Below the pieces are notes generated by a model. That model was given only the letters and a program-made list of their open reading frames with translations, was not told the DNA's origin and made no database searches. DNA of 64,000 nt from Homarus americanus. Its lineage: Eukaryota > Arthropoda > Malacostraca > Decapoda > Nephropidae. Both the position numbers and the translations under genes were made by a program. The stretch lies in the NCBI RefSeq assembly GCF_018991925.1, contig NW_024737068.1, forward strand, positions 56,001-120,000, given 5' to 3'. Of this stretch, positions 54,985 through 64,000 are shown piece after piece (position 1 is the stretch's first letter; each line of letters opens with the position of its first letter).

Positions 54985-57900
54985 GGAGGGAACTGACACC
55001 AGCCGAGGGAGACAGGGACACCCGCTGGGGAGATGGGGCACCAGGCACCAGCTGGGGAGATGGGGCACCAGCTGGGGAGATGGGGCACCAGTTGGGGAGA
55101 TGGGGCACCAGGCACCAGCTGGGGAGATGGGGCACCAGTTGGGAGAGGGCAAGCACCAGCTGGGGAGATGGGGCACCAGGCACCAGCTGGGGAGATGGGG
55201 CAGGAGAGGGCACCAGGCAGCTGGGAGATGGGGCACCAGGCACCAGCTGGGGAGATGAGGCACCAGTTGGGGAGATGGGGCACCAAGCACCAGCTGGGGA
55301 GACAAGGGGTACAGGCACCAGCTGGGATACAGGGCACCAGGCACCAGCTGGGGAGATGGGGCACCAGGCACCAGCTGGGGAGATGGGGCACCAGGCACCA
55401 GTTGGGAGATGGGGCACAGGCACCAGCTGGGAGATGGGGCACAGGCACCAGCTGGGGAGATGGGGCACCAAGCACCAGCTGGGGAGACAGGGTACCAGGC
55501 ACCAGCTGGGGGGATACAGGGCACCAGCTGGGGAGATGGAGCACCAAGCACCAGCTGGGGAGACAGGGTACCAGGCACCAGCTGGGGGGACAGGAGCACC
55601 AGCTGGGAGATGGGGCCCAGGCACCAGCTGGGGGAGATGGAGCACAGGCACCAGCTGGGGAGATGGGGCACCAGGCACCAGCTGGGGAGATGAGGCACCA
55701 GTTGGGGAGATGGAGCACCAAGCACCAGCTGGGGAGACAGGGCACCAGGCACTGGGGAGATACAGGAGCACCAGCTGGGGAGATGGGGCACCAAGCACGA
55801 GCAGGGGACCAGGCACCAGCTGGGGATACAGGAGCACCAGCTGGGGACAAGGGTCACCAGGCACCAGCTGAGGGACACAGGAGCACCAGCTGGGGAGACA
55901 GGGGACCAGCTGGGGAGATGGGGCACCAAGCACCAGCTGGGGAAGACGGGCACCAGCTGGGGAGACAGGGCACCAGCTGGGGAGATGGGGCACAGGCACC
56001 AGCTGGGGGATACATGGGCACCAAGCACCAGCTGGGGAGAGGGGCACCAGCTGGGGAACAGGGGTACCAGGCACCACGGAGGATACAGGAGCACCAGCTG
56101 GGGGATACAGGGGCACCAGGCACCAGCTGAGGAACAGGAGCACCAGCTGGGGAGACAGGGGACCAGCTGGGGAGATGGGGCACCAAGCACCAACTGGAAG
56201 ACGGGCACCAGCTGGGGAGATGGGGACCGGGCACCAGCTGGGGACATGGGCACCAAGCACCAGCTGGGGAAACATGGGCACCAGCTGGGGATACAGGGCA
56301 CCAGGCACCAGTGGGGATACAGGAGCACCAGCTGGGGATACAGGGCCCAGGCACCAGCTGGAGGACACAGGAGCACCAGCTGGGGAGATGGGGCAACAAG
56401 CACCAGCTGGGGATAACATGGGTACCAGGCACCAGCTGGGGATACAGGACACCAGCTGGGGATACAGGGTACCAGGCACCAGCTGAGGATACAGGAGCAC
56501 CAGCTGGGGAGATGGGGCACCAAGCACCAGCTGGGGGATACAGGGTACCAGCACCAGCTGGGGGACACAGGAGCACCAGCTGGGGATACAGGGGTACCAG
56601 GCACCAGCTGAGGATACAGGAGCACCAGCTGGGGAGATGGGCACCACACCAGCTGGGGATACAGGGCACCAGGCACAGCTGGGGAGATGGGGCAAGCACC
56701 AGCTGGGGATACAGGGGCACCAGGCACCAGCTGGGGAGATGGGGAGACAGGGGTACCAGGCACCAGCTGGGAGATGGGGCACCAGGCACCAGCTGGGGAT
56801 ACAGGGTACCAGGCACCAGCTGGGGAGATGGGGCACCAAGCACCAGCTGGGGATACAGGGTACCAGGCACCAGCTGGGGAGATGGGGAGACAGGGAGGCA
56901 CCAGCTGGGGAGACAGGGTACCAGGCACCATCTGGGGGAGACAGGGGTACCAGGCACCAGCTGGGGGAGACAGGGGCACCAGCTGGGGGAGACAGGGGTA
57001 CCAGGCACCAGCTGGGGGGAGACAGGGGTACCAGGCACCAGCTGGGAGACAGGGGTACCAGGCACCAGCTGGGGGAGACAGGGGTACCAGGCACCAGCTG
57101 GGGGAGACAGGAGGCCAGGCACCAGCTGGGGGAGGGAGAGGCAAGCTGGGGAGGAGAGGCCAGCTGGGAGGGGGAGCCAGCTGGGGAGACAAGGGTACCA
57201 GGCACCAGCTGGTGGGAGACAGGGGTACCAGGCAACTGGGGGAGACAGGGCTACAGGCACCAGCTGGGGGAGGGAGAGGCAAGCTGGGGGAGGAAGAATA
57301 CCAGCTGGGGGAGACAGAACAGGCACCAGCTGGGGAGGGGAGAGGTACCAGCTGGGGAGGAAGGATACCAGCTGGGGGAGACAGGGTAACAGGCACCAGC
57401 TGGGGGAGGAGAGGTACCAGCGGGGAGGAAGGAACAAGCTGGGGAGACAGGGTAACAGGCACCAGCTGGGGGAGGGGAGAGTACCAGCTGGGGAGGAAGG
57501 AACACCAGCTGGGGAGACAGGGGTAACAGGCACCAGCTGGGGGAAGGAGCCAGCTGGGGAGACAGGGGTAACAGGCACCAGCTGGGGAGGGGGAGAGGTA
57601 CCAGCTGGGGAGGAAGGAATACCAGCTGGGGAGACAGGGTAACAGGCACCAGCTGGGGAGGGAGAGGTACCAGCCGGGGAGGAAGGAATACCAGCTGGGG
57701 AGACAGGGGTAACAGGCACCAGCTGGGGAGACAGGGTACCAGGCACCAGCTGGGGAGGAAGGAATACCAGCTGGGGGAGACAGGGGCAACAGGCACCAGC
57801 TGGGGGAGGGAGAGTACCAGCTGGGGGAGGAAGGAATACCAGCTGGGGGAGACAGGGGGAACAGGCACCAGCTGGGGAGACAGGGGCACCAGGCACCAGC

Positions 57901-59905
57901 TGGGGGAGAGAGAGGTACCAGCTGGGGGAGGAAGGAATACCACAGCTGGGGGAGACAGGGGAACAGGCACAGCTGGGGGAGGGGAGAGGCCCAGCCGGGG
58001 AGGAAGGAGGCACCAGCTGGGGGAGACAGGGGTAACAGGCACCAGCTGGGGAGGGAGAGGCACCAGCTGGGGGAGGAAGGAGTACCAGCTGGGGAAGGAG
58101 GAGTACCAGCTGGGGAGACAGGGACCAGGCACCAGCTGGGGGACAGGGTACCAGGCACCAGCTGGGGGAGGAGGAGTACCAGCTGGGGGAGACAGGCAAC
58201 AGGCACCAGCTGGGGGAGGGAGAGGCACCAGCTGGGGGAGGAAGGAGTACCAGCTGGGGAAGGAGGAGTACCAGCTGGGGCAGACAGGGCCAGGCACCAA
58301 AGGGGAGGGAGGAGTACCAGCTGGGGGAGACAGGGTACCAGGCACCACTGAGGGGAGGAGGAGTACCAGCTGGGGGAGACAGTACCAGGCACCAGCTGGG
58401 GAGACAGGGGTACCAGGCACCAGCTGGGGGGAGACAGGGGCACCAGGCACCAGCTGGGGGAGACAGGGGTACCAGGCACCAGCTGGGGAGACAGGGGCAC
58501 AGGCACCAGCTGGGGAGACAGGGGTACCAGGCACCCAGCTGGGGGACAGGTACCAGGCACCAGCTGGGGGGAGAAAGGGGCACCAGGCACCAAGGGGAGA
58601 CAGGGGCACCAGCTGGGGAGACAGGGTACCAGGCACCAGCTGGGGGAGACAGGGGTACCAGGCACCAGCTGGGGAGACAGGGCCTCAGGCACCAGCTGGG
58701 AGACAGGGGACCAGGCACCAGCTGGGGAGACAGGGGTACCAAGAAGCTGGGGAGACAGGGGTACCAGGCACCAGCTGGGGGGAGAGGGGTACCAGGCACC
58801 AGCTGGGGGACAGGGCACCAGGCACGAGCTGGGGAGACAGGGGTACCAGGCACCAGCTGGGGGAGACGGGTACCAGGCACCAGCTGGGGGAGACAGGGCA
58901 CAGGCACCAGCTGGGGAGACAGGGGCACAGGCACCAGCTGGGGGAGACAGGGTACCAGGCACCAGCTGGGGGAGACAGGGGGCACAGGCACCAGCTGGGG
59001 AGACCGGGCACAGGCACCAGCTGGGGAGACAGGGCACAGGCACCAGCTGGGGGAGAAACCAGGCACCAGCTGGGGGAGACAGGGACGCAGCTGGGGGACA
59101 CAGGGCACAGGCACCAGCTGGGGAGACAGTACCAGGCACCAGCTGGGAGACAGGGGTACCAGGCACCAGCTGGGGGAGACAGGGTACCAGGCACCAGCTG
59201 GGGAGACAGGGTACCAGGCACCAGCTGGGGGAGACAGGGGTACCAGGCACCAGCTGGGGAGACTGGTACCAGGCACCAGCTGGGGGAGACAGGGGTACCA
59301 GGCACCAGCTGGGGAGACAGGGTACCAGGCACCAGCTGGGGAGCAGGGGCACCAGGCACCAGCTGGGGAGACAGGGCACAGGCACCAGCTGGGGGGACAG
59401 GGGCACAGGCACCAGCTGGGGAGACAGGGGCACCAGCTGGGGGGAGACAGGGGCACAGGCACCAGCTGGGGGAGACAGGGACCAGGCACCAGCTGGGGAG
59501 ACAGGGCAACAGGCACCAGCTGGGGAGAGGGACCAGGCACCAGCTGGGGGAGACAGGGTACCAGGCACCAGCTGGGGGAGACAGGGGACAGGCACCAGCT
59601 GGGGAGACAGGGCACAGGCACCAGGGGATACAGGGGCACAGGCACCACTGGGGGAGACAGGGTCCAGGCACCAGCTGGGGGAGACAGGGTACCAGGGGGA
59701 GGAAAGCCAGCTGGGGAGGAGTACCAGCTGGGAGGGGGGGTACCAGCTGGGGGAGGGAGGGGTACCAGCTGGGGAGGGAGAGGCACCAGCTGGGGAGGAA
59801 GGGTACAGAGAAGAGCCAGCTGGGGAGGGGAGGAGTACCAGCTGGGGAGGAAGGGGTACCAGCTGGGGAGGGAGGGCACCAGCTGGGGAGGAAGGGTACC
59901 AGTTG
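54985..59905 (+). repeat. 4.9-kb minisatellite, about 29-30 bp unit with CAGCTG
   Basis: About 165 units around GGGGAGACAGGGGTACCAGG then CACCAGCTGG. Sub-domains differ: GAGATGGGGCACCAAG units at 55.0-56.9 kb, GGAGGAAGGAATACC and GGGAGAGG variants at 57.1-58.4 kb, GACAGGGGTACC units at 58.4-59.7 kb, and GGGAGGGG units at the right end. CAGCTG is almost invariant. It is G-rich on the plus strand. A minus-strand frame stays open through the entire array, but other frames on both strands are also open for long stretches, so it is not a gene. Confidence 0.97.
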
Positions 59906-59926
59906 GGTACACACTGACCCCAACAC

Positions 59927-60004
59927 CTTATCGGGTACCTCGTCGAACCCAGGTTCAGCCATGCAAGGATGAGTGGTATCCACTTTACCATGACGGCCTT
60001 CACC
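59927..60004 (-). CDS. coding-like segment beside the CAGCTG array
   Basis: On the minus strand 26 codons read EGRHGKVDTTHPCMAEPGFD then EVPDK, preceded by TAG and followed by AAG/GTGTTG. Composition is that of a normal protein, unlike the array. The acceptor side lacks a pyrimidine tract and the donor is weak, so it may be a decayed exon or chance. Family unknown. Confidence 0.2.
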
Positions 60005-60230
60005 CTACCATACTCCTCTCACACACACTTACTCACCCCCTCCACACACACACACACACACACCAGTTATCACATACAACCACTACCACACAACTCAAAC
60101 ACCACACCACACTCCCCTCACTCACAACACACAACACCAGTTATCAAACACAACCACTCACCACACCACTCCACCTACACATCACTCCCCCCAACACAAT
60201 AATACTAATACGACTCACACACACCACCTC
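60005..60230. repeat. CA/CAC-rich sequence
   Basis: A (CA)n run at about 60041-60063, then irregular CACCA/ACCAC sequence with a duplicated AACACCAGTTATCA block. No gene. Confidence 0.8.
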
Positions 60231-62640
60231 ATAAGAACATAAGAATGGAGGAAACTGCAGCCGGCCTATTGACCCATACGGCCTGTGACCCCATACTGGG
60301 CAGTCCCGTTTATACCCAACTATTGCTCATATAAGCATCCAACCTATGTTTGAAGCTATCCAGCGTATTCAGGTTAATGATGATATTTAGTAACTTGTTC
60401 ATTCATCACTACTCTTTCAAGCAATGTTTACTATTTCATAAGAAATCTAAATTTGTCTAATTTAAAACCATTGTTGCAAGTTCGCCCTAGTTTGGATAGT
60501 TTGAGTACCTTTGTAATGTCATTTTGTTTAATCCTGACTTCCATTTATACACCTCTATCATGTCGCCCCTCCTCTACGTCTCGAGGAGTGCAAATTAGAG
60601 CTTTAACCTGTCTCTCTGTACTCAAGGTTCCTAATGCCGGGATTAGTCTTGTAATTCTTCTCTGGATTCTTTCAAGGATTCTATATCCATTTTGTAATAC
60701 GGTGACCAGAACTGAACTGCATGTTAATCCAGGTGAGGTCTCTCACAAGCTCTAGATATAATTTTAAGATGACCTCGCTAGTCTTGTAACTAACACTCCT
60801 TTGTATGAACCAAGTACTGTGCTTATTACGAGCAAAAACACATTGTTTAGCGGCTTAAGATTCCTACTTATCATTACTCCTAAATCTCTCACAGTCAGAT
60901 TCTAATGGCATCGTTGTGCATCTGGTAACTGGTTCTTTCCCTGTTTACATCCTCTATACTAGTGCTTTACATTTGTCCACATTGAATTTCGTCTGCCTTT
61001 TTCCGACCATTCAAAAAAATTTTTCGGTCTTCCTGTAGTTTGCTGAGTCCTCGTCGGAATTTAATTACACGTCCTATTTTAGTGTCATCAACAGAATTAC
61101 ATTGCTGTCTATGCCGATATTTATGTCGTTTATGTATATAATAAATAATAATGGTCCAAGTGATACTGTGCCTTGGGAACTCCACTAGTAGCGTTGTAAT
61201 GCGATTTAGTGCGTTTATGCTCACTCGCTGTTTCCTGTCCCGTAACCACGCTCTAATCATTTAAGGATATTACACCTTTGAAGCCATGCGCTTCTACCTT
61301 TCCCTAATTAGTCTTTCGTGGGGGATCTGTCCAGAGGAAAAGCACGCTAAAGTTGAGATATACCACATCATAATTGTTGCCCTCGTCTGATTCGAAGAGC
61401 CCCAATTAAGAAAAGATGTTAATAGATTAGTTAGACATAGACGCCCTCTTGTGAAGCCATGTTGGGGAATCACATTGATCAACTTGTGCTTCTCCAGAGT
61501 GGTTTCGAATGGGGAGTTTGAAATGATTGATTCTAGTAATTTGCCTACTATTGATGTTAAGACTGATTGGTATTAGTTAGAGGATAGTGATCTATCCCCC
61601 TTCTTGAAAATCGATTATTACATTCGCTATCCTCCCAGGATTCTGGTAATACACCTATTTTTAATGACATATTAAACAACTTTGCTAAGGGCATACTAAG
61701 CTCTTCCTTACATTCCTTTAACCTCTGGCAAATATCTTATCGGGACCAGGTGACTTATTGAAGCTTCAGTTTGTCCTATTTGCTTATGCTCGTTACTAGT
61801 CACTACTGTCTCGCTTAATTTGTTTTTCTTCACTATCTGAATAGAGTCGGTGCCTCGGTATCATGTTTAAATTTTCTGTGGTGAAAACTGTTTAGAAAAA
61901 TATTTATTCAGATTATTGCTCATTTCTCCGTCGTTGTATCAGTTAGCTGGCGGTGTCTGAGATATTAGTCCAATCTTATCTCGATGTTTTAGTTTGATAC
62001 ATTTGATAGAATCCTTTGGGGTTTATCTTCCCTCCTTGCTATCTTCAGTTCATTATTTCTCTGCTTTTCTTATCTCGGTCTTAACCCTACTGGCCAATAC
62101 CTTATAATACTCCGAATAAATTTCGCCACGATTTATCCTTCTTCCTATAACCTTCCTTTGGCCAATAATGTTCTTTAAATAATTATTTATCCATTTTAGG
62201 GTCATTGTTGTCTGATCTGAGTTTTTAGCTATGGTATGTTCTGCCTTTGTGCATTAAGTAACTCGTTATTAAAATTATTAAGTGGAACTCGGCAATCTCA
62301 GATCTCGTTATCGGAGTCGATTGTCATCTGTCCAGGTTCATGCCAAAGCGTGACACCCCCCTCTCTCAGCCTGCCTCTTTAACTATCAAGTTTAAATCTG
62401 GGACTTTAATGGAATTTTCCTTCGTTTGACCTGAAAATCTAACTGGAATCTAATTTCTTTGTGATCTCTGTTTTGCAAGTTCGTTCCCCTACCTCGACAT
62501 TGCTAATGAGGTTTTCTCTGTTGGACCAGAACTAAATCGAGTATATTATTACCCCAGGTGGGTTCAGTTTATATGTTGACTAAGGAAACGGTCTGGATCG
62601 TTTCCCGAGGAAATCTCTGATGCTGAGTTGCCAGTAAGGT
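60231..62640 (-). mobile_element. degraded CR1-like LINE, 5'-truncated
   Basis: Read on the minus strand it gives, in order: an endonuclease tail (NRENLISNVEVGERT region, about 62300-62560); the start of reverse transcriptase near 61740 (PGPDKI) and 61600; HGFTRGRLCLTNLL (about 61420-61475); a YLDFSKAF-like stretch with errors; a VDDTKI active-site-like box (about 61078-61095); and the C-terminal region ending at an octamer tail, seen as CATAAGAACATAAGAA at 60234-60249. Many frameshifts and stops. The catalytic box reads VDD instead of the usual Y/FADD. The 3' octamer repeat suggests the CR1/L2 group. Confidence 0.8.
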
Positions 62641-62642
62641 CA

Positions 62643-62715
62643 GTCCAATCTATTTGGCCAGAGTTAAAATCATACGACTATACAGACTTTGTGTATGGCA
62701 CACACACTCTGGCTC

Positions 62716-62749
<34 letters not shown>

Positions 62750-63222
62750 GCACAAGTCAATCCATTGCTCACCGTACTACAGAATAGAATCCTTAGAAAG
62801 AATTCAGAGGAAAATGACAAGACTAATCCTGGGCATTAGGAACCCTGAGTACAGAGACAGGTTAAAGCATCTTAATCTGCACTCGAGAGACGTAGACTGA
62901 GGGCGATATGATAGAGGTGAAATGGAAGTCAGGCCAAACAAACGGGACATTACAGCGCAAACTATCCAACCAGGCGAACTCTGTAACAATGGTTTTAAAT
63001 TAGACAAATTTAGATTTCGGCGTGAAATAGGTAAACACTGGTTTGGAAAGAGTAGTGGATGAATGGAACAAGTTACCAAATATCATCATTAACTCGAATA
63101 CGCTGGATAGCTTCAAACATAGGTTGGATGGATATATGAGCAATAGGGGTTGGGTGTAATGGGACTGCCCAGTATGGACCGATAGGCCCGCTGCAGTTTC
63201 TATTCTTATGTTCTTATGATGA
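62643..63222 (+). mobile_element. second LINE copy, 3' fragment, inverted
   Basis: The plus strand reads the same family's C-terminal region: LERIQRKMTRLILGIRNPEY, then a frameshift, then LDKFRFRREIGK and SFKHRLDGYMSNRG, ending at TTCTTATGTTCTTATG (63201-63218). A CA microsatellite at 62718-62747 interrupts it. It mirrors 60231-60800, so the two ends form a long inverted repeat. Confidence 0.75.
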
Positions 63223-63315
63223 GATGTATCAAGTGAAACAAGTATATTGATCAAGTAACAAGATCACTAGATTACAAGGTGTTGTTACCGCTAGACTAAG
63301 GTTAGGATATAAGTA

Positions 63316-63470
63316 CCTCTGGCAGTATGTCCCTCAATCAGATGTGAACAAGACTAAATGTAAAGCGTGTGGCCAGACATATAGCCACACACTATAGCAA
63401 TATGCCCCTCAAGCAGAGGTGAACAATACAATATGTAAAGTGTGATCAGACATAACCACACTCCAACACT
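63316..63470. repeat. two-copy tandem duplication, about 75 bp
   Basis: The blocks starting GGCAGTATGTCCCTCAATCA and AGCAATATGCCCCTCAAGCA are homologous along their length (GATGTGAACAA/GAGGTGAACAA, ATGTAAAG, CAGACATA, CCACAC), with about 15-20% difference. Confidence 0.8.
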
Positions 63471-64000
63471 ATGACTTAGACTATGAGTAAATAAAACCTT
63501 TTCGGGACAGGTCCAAACATAGTGTATGTATAGTACAATATATATTAATACATCATTTACGGTGGTGTAATAAAGTATTGTGTATAAGTATTGATTTTTT
63601 TTGCGCTACCGCTCACAGGATGAGTATGGGATGCACAATAAACTAGCCGCTCTCTGTGGTCAAATAAAACTGTATTTCAATTTACCTTATTTCAGCTCTC
63701 CCCCCCCCACACACATCTAACTCACACTTCCTACACACCACACACTTTACGCACCCTCACACACCCACACTAAAGTTTACAAAGGACAGCAAAACAACAT
63801 AAGTGTGTAGTCACCCACCAACTACCCACAACTGCCCTGACCTCTAACACTCAACCAAAACAAGTCGTAACCTAACCACACTGACCACAACATCAGGAGT
63901 AAACAATCTTGACCTCAACAACCCATCAAAACAACTGGAATGCCCTACACTACATAACCAGGTTAAAACACCATCACATGACTCTCTATTTCAGTGTATA
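63471..64000. other. unique and CA-rich sequence to the window end
   Basis: CCCCC/CACA-rich patches at about 63699-63770 and degenerate AACC(T) sequence after 63800. No gene recognised. Confidence 0.5.

Noticed and set aside
54958..60003. A minus-strand open frame of 1681 codons
   Set aside because: It lies on the 29-30 bp CAGCTG array; other frames on both strands are also open for hundreds of codons, and the peptide is only PQLVPGTPVSPSWCL-type repeats.

Overview
The window is arthropod nuclear DNA, most likely from a decapod crustacean. Three things point there: intron-rich genes with arthropod-style splice sites, scattered TTAGG-type telomeric motifs, and a decayed non-LTR retrotransposon ending in the TTCTTATG octamer common in decapod genomes. 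More than a third of the window is simple sequence or minisatellite. The organism call is inference; no species marker was identified.

Left part (about 2.2-26.8 kb): one large minus-strand gene, the ortholog of BICRA/GLTSCR1 (or its paralog BICRAL), a subunit of the non-canonical BAF chromatin remodelling complex. I could trace eleven coding exons from the start codon at 23094 to the stop at 3174. All junctions are GT-AG and all phases agree, giving 7860 nt and a 2619-residue protein. It has the conserved N-terminal start motif, a 36-glutamine run, a Gly-Gln-rich repeat block, the GLTSCR1 domain encoded across exons 8-10, and an acidic then basic C-terminal exon. A polyadenylation signal is plausible near 2255. 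A non-coding 5' exon may end at 25466, and a CRE/NRF1-type promoter candidate lies near 26.7 kb. The introns hold a TA microsatellite, a 177-bp Tigger/pogo-type MITE (in the 5' part of the locus) and a fold-back element.

Right part (26.9-64 kb): mostly tandem repeats. In order they are a 16-17 bp array (27.4 kb), a 1-kb GGTAAGG array (30.7 kb), a 30-bp array (32.6-35.0 kb), a 30-bp pyrimidine array (37.7-39.5 kb), a 31-bp array (40.1-41.1 kb), a 29-bp array (42.1 kb), a 44-bp CACGTG array (44.1 kb), a TTAGG-like dimeric array (47.5-48.3 kb) and a 4.9-kb CAGCTG array (55.0-59.9 kb). Long open frames inside these arrays are by-products of unit lengths divisible by three, not genes. Between them are a few coding-like exon candidates with good splice sites: three phase-compatible plus-strand pieces at 32.5, 35.1 and 35.8 kb, a signal-peptide-like minus-strand first exon at 50.15 kb, and a coding-like minus segment at 59.9-60.0 kb. 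Several GC-box/CCAAT/CRE clusters (46.4, 52.0, 53.3, 53.9 kb) suggest promoters of genes not otherwise visible. At 60.2-63.2 kb two copies of a CR1-like LINE lie head to head.

I see no bacterial-type system, CRISPR array, intact virus or complete novel gene system. The strongest result is the complete BICRA ortholog. The most unusual features are its repeat content and the family of about 30-bp minisatellites beside it.
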